Source: Aquabacterium sp. A7-Y
GTDB taxonomy: Bacteria; Pseudomonadota; Gammaproteobacteria; Burkholderiales; Burkholderiaceae_C
Assembly: GCF_026153205.1 (NCBI RefSeq)
Contig: NZ_JAPFBW010000028.1
Span: 1-64,000, forward strand
Length of the DNA: 64,000 bases
Direction of reading: 5' to 3'
A model generated the notes under the pieces. It did no database searches and was not told where the DNA came from. It was given only the letters and a program-made list of their open reading frames with translations. Below are positions 43,378 to 52,400 of this stretch, one piece after another. Positions within the stretch are counted from its first letter, which is position 1. Each line of letters begins with the position of its first letter. Both the position numbers and the translations under genes were made by a program.

Positions 43378-43707
43378 TCAATGCAACTCGCGCCGCAGCG
43401 CAGAGATCTCACGCCGCGCCTCCTCGAGCGTGCTGTCCACGGCCGGGTTGACAGCCTCGTTCTGCTCGCAGGCCTGGTGCGCCAGGTCGGTGAGCGCCTG
43501 CAGGGATTCGAGGTGGTCGCCAATCGAGTAGCGGTCCTGCTCGAGCAGGTGCTCGTAGCGCGCGGCGGCGGTCTCTTCGTCGAGCTGCCGCAGGCAGTCT
43601 TTCACCTCCTGCGGCACGGAAGGGTCGAGGTCGCAGACATCGCAGGCCTGATCCACGAGGGTTTCGATGCGCCCGAGCGCCTGCTCGATCCTGGTTTCCG
43701 GTGTCAT
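43378..43707 (-). CDS. Small hypothetical helical protein with four Cys
   Basis: A 109-residue acidic, mostly helical cytoplasmic protein (IEQALGRIETLVDQACDVCDL, then KDCLRQLDEETAAARYEHLLEQD) with Cys at about 22, 25, 38 and 80. The first two form a CxxC pair. I do not recognise the family. Codon use and a plausible ribosome site (GGAAGG) support it as a real gene. It is divergent from the glg operon across a 450-bp region. Confidence 0.65.
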   Translation of the reverse strand: MTPETRIEQALGRIETLVDQACDVCDLDPSVPQEVKDCLRQLDEETAAARYEHLLEQDRYSIGDHLESLQALTDLAHQACEQNEAVNPAVDSTLEEARREISALRRELH

Positions 43708-44157
43708 GGGTCTGCCCTTCCTGCACAGCGTTGCGGTCGATCTGCATCAACGGCCGCAAGCTTCGTTCCCGCCGGGGCGGCGGGCAAATCGTGCCGCCAA
43801 CAGGTAGCGAACACCTGTTTTCAGGTCGTCGGAGCCCTTGCTGGGCCAACGTGTGACACCTGAGCCGCCCGCCAGGCCGCGCCTGCCTTGGGCACACCCC
43901 TTGCCTTTGCATCGACAGGTTGCGACAGGTGAAGTGATGCAAACGAAAGTGTCGGAGTCGGAACGCCGTATCAAGCAGGCCCGGGTCGTATCCGCCGGGC
44001 TGTTGGAGCGGAGGCGTCGCACCGGCACCGACAGCGGGCGGCCATCCCCGCAGCGTGAGCGTCGCTGTCACGGTTTCGACAGCTGCCTGCGTCCCGCGCC
44101 GCCTGCGAGCCGGGCGCAACTCGAACACCAACGTCTGCTGCTTATCCGGAGAAACCA
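43708..44157. other. Leader/control region upstream of glgC
   Basis: A 450-bp region between the small divergent gene and glgC. It contains the inverted and tandem repeat element at 43906-43943. A possible short upstream reading frame (ATG 43937, stop 44159-44161) overlaps the glgC start, but its product is Arg-rich and unlike a folded protein. Confidence 0.5.
43906..43943. promoter_or_regulatory. TTTGCATC-N22-GATGCAAA inverted repeat enclosing CGACAGGT tandem repeat
   Basis: Perfect 8-bp inverted arms at 43906-43913 and 43936-43943. Between them the 8-mer CGACAGGT occurs twice with a 10-bp period (43913-43920 and 43923-43930), that is, on the same face of the helix. About 215 bp upstream of glgC; probable regulator binding region. 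Confidence 0.5.
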
Positions 44158-45417
44158 ATGATTGCTGGAAAAAACGTGCTCGCCTTCGTGATGGCCGGAG
44201 GCGAAGGCTCCCGGCTGCACCCGCTCACCGTGGAACGCTGCAAACCCTCGGTGCCCTTCAATGGCAAGCACCGCATCGTCGACTTCGTGCTCAGCAACCT
44301 CGTCAACTCGGAGATCTATTCGATCTACCTGCTGGTGCAGTACAAATCGCAGTCCCTGATCGAGCACGTGCGCCAGTCCTGGACGATGACGCGTTTCATT
44401 CCCCAGCACTTCGTCACCGTAGTGCCGCCTCAGATGCGCAACGGCCCCCACTGGTTCCAGGGCACGGCCGACGCGGTCTACCAGAACCTGCATTTGATGG
44501 AGACGCTGCAGCCGGACCTGGTGGCCGTCTTCGGGGCCGACCACATCTACCGCATGGACGTGCGCCAGATGGTCAAGTTCCACGTCGACAGCCGCGCCGA
44601 CGTGACCGTCGCGACCTTGCCGGTGCCCTTGGCCCAGGTCAGTGCCTTCGGCATCGTCGAGACCGACCTCGACGGCCGCATCGGGCGCTTCACCGAAAAG
44701 CCGCCCCAGGCCCGGGCGATGCCGCGGCGCCCGACCCACGCACTGGCCTCGATGGGCAACTACATCTTCAATGCCGACGTGCTGCGGCGCGAGCTGGCGC
44801 GGGCGCACCAGTCCGGTGAAAGCGACTTCGGCAAGCACATCCTGCCGCGCATGCTGGACACGCACCGCTTGATGGCCTACGACTTCCACACCAATGAGAT
44901 CCCGGGCATCCAGCCGTACGAGGAGCACGGCTACTGGCGTGACGTCGGCACCATCGATGCCTACTTCGAGGCCCACTTCGACACCCTGGGCGCCGAGCCG
45001 AAGTTCCGCATGACCAACAGCGCCTGGCCTATCTATGCCAGCCCCGACCAGGCCGAGTCCGCGCAGATCGAGCAGGGTTTCATCAACCACTCCACGATAG
45101 GCTCGGGCAGCATCGTCAACGGCGCCTACCTCGACCATGCGATGCTGCGCCGTTCGGTGCGGGTCGAGCAGGACGCGCGGCTGGAGCACTGCATCCTGAT
45201 GGAGCGGACGGTGGTGGGCCAGGGCGCGCGGATCCGCCGCGCCATCGTCGACCAGGACAACTTCATCCCACCCGGCGAGTCCATCGGCTACGACCCGGCC
45301 AAGGACCGGCAGCGCTTCCAGGTCAGCGAAGGCGGCGTCGTTGTCGTGCCGCGTTGCTACTTTGCGCGCCCGGCCGCCGCGGTCGCGACCCCCGAGCGAG
45401 CCACCGTGCTCGGTTGA
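44158..45417 (+). CDS. glgC: Glucose-1-phosphate adenylyltransferase (ADP-glucose pyrophosphorylase)
   Basis: A 419-residue enzyme that makes ADP-glucose from ATP and glucose-1-phosphate, the committed step of bacterial glycogen synthesis. The N-terminal nucleotidyltransferase domain has [12 protein letters not shown] and the Lys of KPSVPF, FTEKP and the GTADAVYQN loop. The C-terminal left-handed beta-helix (about 295-410) carries [12 protein letters not shown] repeats and mediates allosteric control. GGAGA about 6 nt upstream supports the start. It heads the glgC-glgX-treZ-malQ::treY-glgA operon. Confidence 0.97.
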   Translation: MIAGKNVLAFVMAGGEGSRLHPLTVERCKPSVPFNGKHRIVDFVLSNLVNSEIYSIYLLVQYKSQSLIEHVRQSWTMTRFIPQHFVTVVPPQMRNGPHWFQGTADAVYQNLHLMETLQPDLVAVFGADHIYRMDVRQMVKFHVDSRADVTVATLPVPLAQVSAFGIVETDLDGRIGRFTEKPPQARAMPRRPTHALASMGNYIFNADVLRRELARAHQSGESDFGKHILPRMLDTHRLMAYDFHTNEIPGIQPYEEHGYWRDVGTIDAYFEAHFDTLGAEPKFRMTNSAWPIYASPDQAESAQIEQGFINHSTIGSGSIVNGAYLDHAMLRRSVRVEQDARLEHCILMERTVVGQGARIRRAIVDQDNFIPPGESIGYDPAKDRQRFQVSEGGVVVVPRCYFARPAAAVATPERATVLG

Positions 45418-45447
45418 GCCGGCCTCCGGACAGCCCCACACGGATCG

Positions 45448-47565
45448 ATGTCAAAACCACGGACAAGAACCGGTCGCCCCTACCCGCTCGGCGCCTCCTG
45501 GGACGGCAGGGGCGTCAACTTCGCGCTGTACTCCGGCATCGCCGAGAAGGTGGAACTGTGTCTTTTCGATGCGCCTGAGCAGACCGAGAGCCGGCGCATC
45601 GAGCTGGAGCACCACCACCACAATGTCTGGTATGGCTATGTGCCGGGCTGCAAGCCGGGCGACCTCTACGGCTTCCGCGTGCACGGACCTTACGAACCCG
45701 AGCACGGCCTGCGCTGCAATCCGAACAAGCTGCTGCTGGACCCCTATGCCCGCTCGATCCAGGGGGAGCTGCGCTGGACCCCGGCCCACTACGGCCACGA
45801 CCCGGACGCCGAGGACGAGGACCTGTCCTTCGACACACGCGACAACGCGGCCTTTTTGCCCAAGTGCGAAGTGGTGGACGAAAGCTTCGACTGGGGCAGC
45901 GACGGGCTGCTGCACACCCCGTGGTCGGAGACGCTGATCTACGAGGTGCATGTCAAGGGCTACACGCGGCTGCATCCCCAGGTGCCGCCCGAGCTGCGCG
46001 GCACCTACGCCGGCTTCGCCAGCGAACCGGCCATCGCCCACTTGAAAAGGCTGGGTGTCACCGCGGTCGAGCTGCTGCCCGTGCACGCCTTCTTCGACGA
46101 CGACCGGCTGGTCCAGCTGGGACTGCGCAACTACTGGGGTTACAACAGCGTCGGCTACTTCGCGCCGGAGATGCGCTACAGCGCGAGCAAGTCCATCAAC
46201 GAGTTCAAGCAGATGGTGAAGGCGCTGCACGCGGCCGGCATCGAAGTGATCCTCGATGTGGTCTACAACCACACCGCCGAGGGCAGCCACCTCGGCCCCA
46301 CCTTCTCCTTCAAGGGCATCGACAACCCGGCTTACTATCGGCTGAAAGACAGCCAGCGCCGCCACTACGCCGACGTCACCGGCTGCGGCAACACCGTCAA
46401 CACGCGCCATCCCGCGGTGCTGCGCCTGATCATGGACAGCCTGCGCTACTGGGTGACCCAGATGCACGTGGACGGCTTTCGTTTCGATCTCGCATCGGCG
46501 CTCGGGCGCGGCGCCTCGGGCTTCGACCCGCACAGCAGCTTTTTCTCCGCCATCGCGCAGGACCCGGTGCTGTCCCGCGTCAAGCTGATTGCCGAACCCT
46601 GGGACCTGGGTGAAGGCGGCTACCAGGTGGGCGGCTTCCCGCCAGGCTGGGCGGAGTGGAACGGCCGCTACCGCGACACCGTGCGCGACTTCTGGCGGGG
46701 CCAGGATGTCAACCTGCCCGAGTTGTCCAAGCGCCTGTGCGGCTCCAGTGACATCTACCAGCATGCGCGGCGCCGGCCGACCGACAGCATCAACCTGGTC
46801 ACCGTGCACGATGGCTTCACCTTGCAGGACCTCGTCTCCTACAACGAGAAGCACAACCTCGCCAACGGAGAAAACAACCGTGACGGTGACAACCACAACC
46901 GCAGCTGGAACTGCGGCGCCGAGGGCGACACCGACGACGAAATGGTGCTGGCACTGCGCGAACGCCAGAAGCGCAACCTGCTGCTGACGCTGCTGCTGTC
47001 GCAGGGCACGCCGCTGCTGCTGGGCGGCGACGAGATGGGACGCACCCAGCGCGGCAACAACAACGGCTACTGCCAGGACAACGAGCTGAGTTGGCTGGCC
47101 TGGCCCGACGACGCGCGGGCCCGGCAGCTGTGCGACTACGTGGCCCGGCTGGTGGCGTTCAGGCAAGCCCAGCCGGCGCTCAGGCGCAACTCGTTTTTCT
47201 CCGGCGAGGCCGACGCCGATGGCCACAGGGACATCACCTGGCTGACGCCGCGCGGCAAGGAAATGTCCTCGGAGGACTGGGTGCAGCACGGTCTCGGGGC
47301 GCTGGCGGCGCTGGTCTGCGGCGCGAAGACCGACCAGCGCAACGAACATGGCGAAGCGGTCACGGGCGACTCGGTGCTGATCCTGCTCAACGCCGGTCAG
47401 GACGCGGTGGACTTCGTGCTGCCCGACCACCACGGCCCGCGCTGGCTGCCGCGTTTCGACACCCGCACGCCCCGCGGCCTGCCCGCTTTTGAAGGCCAGG
47501 CGACGCAAGGCCGCTACGTCGTCGCGGGCCGCTCGATTGCTGTACTCACACAGCCCTCCACTTGA
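45448..47565 (+). CDS. glgX: Glycogen debranching enzyme (isoamylase type)
   Basis: A 705-residue GH13 enzyme that hydrolyses alpha-1,6 branches of glycogen, releasing malto-oligosaccharides. An N-terminal CBM48 domain (about 10-100, [18 protein letters not shown]) precedes the barrel. The GH13 regions are VVYNHTAEG, nucleophile Asp in [11 protein letters not shown], acid/base Glu in LIAEPWDLG, and [10 protein letters not shown]. Starts 30 bp after glgC. Its oligosaccharide products are substrates for the MalQ, TreY and TreZ activities encoded next. Confidence 0.96.
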   Translation: MSKPRTRTGRPYPLGASWDGRGVNFALYSGIAEKVELCLFDAPEQTESRRIELEHHHHNVWYGYVPGCKPGDLYGFRVHGPYEPEHGLRCNPNKLLLDPYARSIQGELRWTPAHYGHDPDAEDEDLSFDTRDNAAFLPKCEVVDESFDWGSDGLLHTPWSETLIYEVHVKGYTRLHPQVPPELRGTYAGFASEPAIAHLKRLGVTAVELLPVHAFFDDDRLVQLGLRNYWGYNSVGYFAPEMRYSASKSINEFKQMVKALHAAGIEVILDVVYNHTAEGSHLGPTFSFKGIDNPAYYRLKDSQRRHYADVTGCGNTVNTRHPAVLRLIMDSLRYWVTQMHVDGFRFDLASALGRGASGFDPHSSFFSAIAQDPVLSRVKLIAEPWDLGEGGYQVGGFPPGWAEWNGRYRDTVRDFWRGQDVNLPELSKRLCGSSDIYQHARRRPTDSINLVTVHDGFTLQDLVSYNEKHNLANGENNRDGDNHNRSWNCGAEGDTDDEMVLALRERQKRNLLLTLLLSQGTPLLLGGDEMGRTQRGNNNGYCQDNELSWLAWPDDARARQLCDYVARLVAFRQAQPALRRNSFFSGEADADGHRDITWLTPRGKEMSSEDWVQHGLGALAALVCGAKTDQRNEHGEAVTGDSVLILLNAGQDAVDFVLPDHHGPRWLPRFDTRTPRGLPAFEGQATQGRYVVAGRSIAVLTQPST

Positions 47566-47579
47566 CCCAGGAGCAAGGG

Positions 47580-49415
47580 ATGCAACACGTACACGAGATG
47601 CCCTTCGGCGCTCGGCTGCGGCCGGAAGGCGGAGCGCAGTTCCGCCTCTGGGCCCCCGCGGCGCGCTCGGCGCGGCTGGTGCTACGCCACCCGACCAAGG
47701 ACCCGGAGATCCTGGACGCCCATGCGCTGACCGATGGCTGGTACAGCGTGGTGGCGCCCGGCGCCGCGGCCGGCGATCTCTACCAGTGGGAGATCGATGG
47801 CGAGCTGCGCGTGCCCGACCCCGCGTCGCGCTTCAACCCCGAAGGTCCGCACGGACCCTGCCAGCTGTTCGACCCGGCCAAGTTCGACTGGGACACCGCG
47901 TGGAGCGGGCGCCCCTGGCACGAGGCGGTGATCTACGAACTGCATGTCGGCTGCTTCACGCCGGCCGGCACCTACGCAGCCGCCGAAGCCCAACTGCCCG
48001 CGCTGGCCCAGTTGGGCATCACGGCGGTGCAGCTGATGCCGCTCAACGGTTTCCCGGGGCGCTTCGGCTGGGGCTATGACGGCGTGCTGCCTTATGCGCC
48101 CCATGCCCCCTATGGCAGCCCTCAGGACCTCAAGCGTTTCATTCAGACGGCCCACCGACTCAACATGATGGTGTTCCTCGACGTGGTCTACAACCACTTC
48201 GGGCCGGATGGCAACTACCTGTCGCGCTACGCGCCACAGTTTTTCACCGACACCCACAAGACCGCCTGGGGCCCGGCGGTGAACTTCGACGCGCCGGGAA
48301 GCGAGACGGTGCGCGAGTTTTTCATCCACAACGCGCTGTACTGGCTGCAGGAATACCGCTTCGACGGGCTGCGCTTCGATGCCGTGCACGCGATGCTGGA
48401 CAACAGCCGCCCCGACATCCTCGAGGCCATCTCGACCCGGGTGCGCGAGGCCCTCCCGGACCGCCACATCCACCTCGTGCTGGAGAACGACAGCAACGAC
48501 GCGCGCCGGCTGGCGGCGCCGCGCACGCCGGGCCGCTACGAAGGCCAGTGGAACGGTGACTTCCACCACACCCTGCACGTGCTGCTGACCGACGAGCACG
48601 ACGGCTACTACGCCGAGTACGACCGCCCGCTGGAGCAGCTGGCGCGCTGCCTGACCCACGGCTTCGCGCGTCAGGGCGGGCCGCACAACAGCGAGCATGC
48701 CGCGCCGCGCCAGGCGGCCGAAGGCAGCGTGCCGCTGAGCACCACGGTCAACTTCCTGCAGAACCACGACCAGATCGGCAACCGCGCCTTCGGCGAGCGG
48801 CTCACGCAGCTGGCCGACGACGCCTCGCTGAGGCTCGCCACCGCGGTCTGCCTGCTCTCGCCCACCCCGCCCTTGCTGTTCATGGGCGAGGAGTTCGGCG
48901 CGACCACTCCCTTCCTCTATTTCGCCGACTGGAGTGGCGAGCTGCGCGAGGCGGTGCAGCAAGGCCGACGCCGCGAGTTTGAGCACTTCCCGCGTTATGC
49001 CGAGGCGGCCCGGCGCGGCGATCTGCCCGACCCTTGCTCGATCGCCACCTTCGAGCGCAGCAAGCTGGACTGGGTCAGCGCGCAGGCGGTCGCGCACCGC
49101 GAATGGCGCAAGCTCTACGCCGAGCTGCTGGCGCTGAGGGCGCGCGCGATCACGCCGCAGCTGCCCGGCCTGCGCACCGGCGCCCACAGCGCCGAGATCG
49201 GCAGCGACGGCGCCTTGCGGGTGCGATGGCGCTTCGAAGGCAACGCCGCTCTGGAGATGCTGATCAATCCGCAGCACCGCAGCTGCCGGCTGGAGCAGCG
49301 TTCTCAGCCGCGTGGCATGGACGACGCGTCCCTGCTTTACAGCCTGGGTGACGTGGTGGCCGACTCGCTCAGCCCCTGGGCCGGGCGCTGGTACTGGGGG
49401 CACGAGGTGAGTTGA
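47580..49415 (+). CDS. treZ: Malto-oligosyltrehalose trehalohydrolase
   Basis: A 611-residue GH13 enzyme that cuts free trehalose from maltooligosyl-trehalose made by TreY. N-terminal CBM48-like domain (FRLWAPAARSARLVL), then barrel with VVYNHFGPDGNY, nucleophile Asp in LRFDAVHAM, acid/base Glu in LVLENDSND and LQNHDQIGNRAFG, all typical of TreZ. ATG at 47580 has AGGAG at 47569-47573. It lies 14 bp after glgX, and its TGA overlaps the ATG of the next gene by one base, so TreZ and the TreY fusion are translationally coupled. Confidence 0.96.
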   Translation: MQHVHEMPFGARLRPEGGAQFRLWAPAARSARLVLRHPTKDPEILDAHALTDGWYSVVAPGAAAGDLYQWEIDGELRVPDPASRFNPEGPHGPCQLFDPAKFDWDTAWSGRPWHEAVIYELHVGCFTPAGTYAAAEAQLPALAQLGITAVQLMPLNGFPGRFGWGYDGVLPYAPHAPYGSPQDLKRFIQTAHRLNMMVFLDVVYNHFGPDGNYLSRYAPQFFTDTHKTAWGPAVNFDAPGSETVREFFIHNALYWLQEYRFDGLRFDAVHAMLDNSRPDILEAISTRVREALPDRHIHLVLENDSNDARRLAAPRTPGRYEGQWNGDFHHTLHVLLTDEHDGYYAEYDRPLEQLARCLTHGFARQGGPHNSEHAAPRQAAEGSVPLSTTVNFLQNHDQIGNRAFGERLTQLADDASLRLATAVCLLSPTPPLLFMGEEFGATTPFLYFADWSGELREAVQQGRRREFEHFPRYAEAARRGDLPDPCSIATFERSKLDWVSAQAVAHREWRKLYAELLALRARAITPQLPGLRTGAHSAEIGSDGALRVRWRFEGNAALEMLINPQHRSCRLEQRSQPRGMDDASLLYSLGDVVADSLSPWAGRWYWGHEVS

Positions 49416-52400
49416 TGGATACACGGACGCAGGAGGCCCTGGAACAACTGTGCGAGCGGGTCGGTCTGGCCACCCGCTACCTCGATTGCTGGAACCGCGA
49501 GCAGCAGGTGCCCGCGGAGACCTTGCGGGCGCTGCTGCAGGCGCTCGGCCATTCGGCCGGCAGCGACGAGGCGGTCCGCCACAGCCTCACCCATGTGGTC
49601 GAGGCGGAAGCCGGCGCGCTGCTGCCGCCGGTGCTGGTGCTGCTGCAAGGCAACGGCCAGCGCCTGGAACTGCACCTGCCCGAGGGACGCCGGCTGGCGT
49701 GGCAACTCGAGGCCGAGAACGGCGAGCGCCTGCAGGGCGAACTCGACCGACAGTCCTGGCTGCGCCTGCCCGAAGGCCTGCCGCTCGGCTACCACGAGCT
49801 GCGCCTGAGCCAGGACGGCGAGCCGCTGGCGCGCACCACCGTGATCGTCTGTCCCGAGCGCTGCTGGCGGCCACCCGCCATCGAGGCGGGCGAGCGCCTG
49901 TGGGGCTTGTGCGTGCAGCTGTATGCCCTGCGCTCGTCGCGCAACTGGGGCATCGGCGACTTCTCGGACCTGCAGCAGCTGCTGCAGACCGCCGCCGCGC
50001 TGGGCGCCTCTTTCGTCGGCCTCAACCCGCTGCATGCGCTGTTCCTGCATGCGCCGCATCAGGCCAGCCCCTACAGCCCGTCCAACCGCTGCCTGCTGAA
50101 CGTGCTCTACCTGGACGTGGAGGCGATCGACGGCTATGCCGAGTGCGAAGCCGCGGCCCGGCACGTGCAGTCGCAGGCCTTCCAGCAGCGACTGCAGGCG
50201 CTGCGCGAGAGCCCGCTGGTCGACTACCCCGGGGTGGCCGCGGTCAAGCTGGAGGTGCTGGAGCGGCTGTATGCCCACTTCCGTGCGGTCGCCTTGAGCC
50301 GTGGCAGCGAGGAGGCCCTGGCCTTCCGCGGCTTCCAGCAGGAGCGCGGCCCCTTGCTGCGGCACCAAGCCTTGTTCGAGGCGCTGCAGGCCCATTTCCA
50401 CCGCCAGGACCCCGCGATGTGGGGCTGGCCGGCCTGGCCCGAGGCCTTCCGAGACCGCGGCAGCGAGGCCGTTGCGGCCTTCGAGGCCGAGCAGATCGAG
50501 CGCGTCGAGTTTTATGAATACCTGCAATGGCAGGCCGACGTCCAGCTGCAGGCCGCCGCCACACGGGCCGAGCAGCTGGGCATGGCGCTGGGCCTGTACC
50601 GCGACCTCGCGGTCGGCTCCAATGAAGGCGGCGCGGAAACCTGGTCGTCGCCGGGGCTGTATGCCGGCGGCGTGCATGTCGGCGCTCCGCCCGACGAACT
50701 CAACCCTGGTGGCCAGGACTGGGGCCTGCCGCCGCCGCGCCCCGATGCGCTGCGCCAGGCGGCCTACCAGCCCTTCGTGCAGACGCTGCGCTCCAACATG
50801 CGCTCGGCCGGCGCGCTGCGGCTGGACCATGTGATGGCACTGCGGCGGCTGTTCTGGATCCCCTCGGGCCGCGAGGGAGGCGCCTATGTGCACTACCGCA
50901 TCGACGAGCTGATGGCCATCGTCGCGCTCGAGAGCGTGCGCCAGCGCTGCCTGGTGATCGGCGAGGACCTGGGCACCGTGCCGCCCGAGGTGCAGCAAGC
51001 GATGCAGCGCTTCGGCGTGTTTTCCTACTGTCCGCTCTACTTCGCGCATGACGAGTCCGGCGGCTTCCGCAGCCCCGCGGCGTGGAAGTCCGAGGCCTTG
51101 GCCGTGGCCGGCACCCACGACCTGCCCACCTTGCGCGGCTTCTGGCGCGGCGAGGACATCGCCCTGCGGCGGCGCCTCGGGCTCTATCCCAGCGAGACCG
51201 CCTTCAGCCGCCACAGCGTGGATCGGGCGGCCGACCGCACGCGGCTGCTGCTGGCGCTGGAGGCCGAAGGCCTGCAGCCTCCCGGCGAGGCCGCGCGTCC
51301 GGCGGCGGCCGAGCCGACGCCTGAGCTGACCGCCGCCGTCTACGAGCTGCTCGGGCGTACCGCGTCGCAGCTGGTGGGCGTGCAGCTGGAGGACGTGCTG
51401 CTGCAGCTCGAGCAGGTCAACCTGCCCGGCACCACCGAGGAGCGCTGGCCCAACTGGCGCCGCAAACTCGAAGTGGGGCTGGAGCAGCTGGGCCATGACT
51501 GGCGCCTGCTGGCGGTGGCCGGCGCGCTGAGCCGCTCGCGCAAGCAGCCCGCCGCCGCGGCGGCGGCCGCGCTGCCCGCGCTGGAGACCGCGCTGGTGCC
51601 GCGCGCCACCTACCGGCTGCAGCTGCACAGCGGCTTCAGCTTTGAACAGGCGCGCGAGATCGTGCCCTACCTGGACGCGCTCGGTGCCAGCCACCTCTAC
51701 AGCTCCTCCTACCTCAAGGCGCGCGCCGGCAGCACGCACGGCTACGACATCGTCGACCACAACGCGCTCAACCCGGAGATCGGCAGCGAGCAGGATTTCG
51801 AGCGGCTCTGCGCCAGCCTCACAGAGCGCGGCATGCACCAGCTGCTGGACATCGTGCCCAACCACATGGGCGTGCTGCAGGCCGATAACGCCTGGTGGCT
51901 GGACGTGCTGGAACACGGCCCCGCCTCGGAACATGCCGAGACCTTCGACATCGATTGGCAGCCGCCCGCGCCCGAGCTGGCCGGCCGCGTGCTGCTGCCG
52001 GTGCTCGGCGGGCCCTACGGCGAGGTGCTGGAGCGCGGCGAGCTGAGGCTGTCCTTCGACGCCGAACGCGGCGAGTTCCGGCTCGGCTATTACGACCACC
52101 GCTTCCCCATCGATCCGCGCGACTACGGTCGTATTGTCCGCGGCGTGCCGGCGCCACCGCCGCAGGACACAACCCAGGCCGAGGCCTTGCACGCCGTCGA
52201 GTCGCTGCTGGACGCTTTCGGCCGCCTGCCCGACCGCAACGACACACGGCCCGAGGCGCGCGCCACGCGGCATCGTGACCAGGCGCTGCTCAAGCGGCAA
52301 CTGGCCGAGCGCAGCCGCGCGTGGTCCTGGTTCGCGACCTGGATAGAAGCGAGCGTGCGGGAACTCAACGGCCAGCCGGGCCAGGCGTCGAGCTTCGACG

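Noticed and set aside
43838-44161. Frame upstream of glgC as a standard gene
   Set aside because: The full frame has no supported start and an Arg-rich unfolded composition. Only the shorter ATG at 43937 is kept as a possible leader peptide in the findings.
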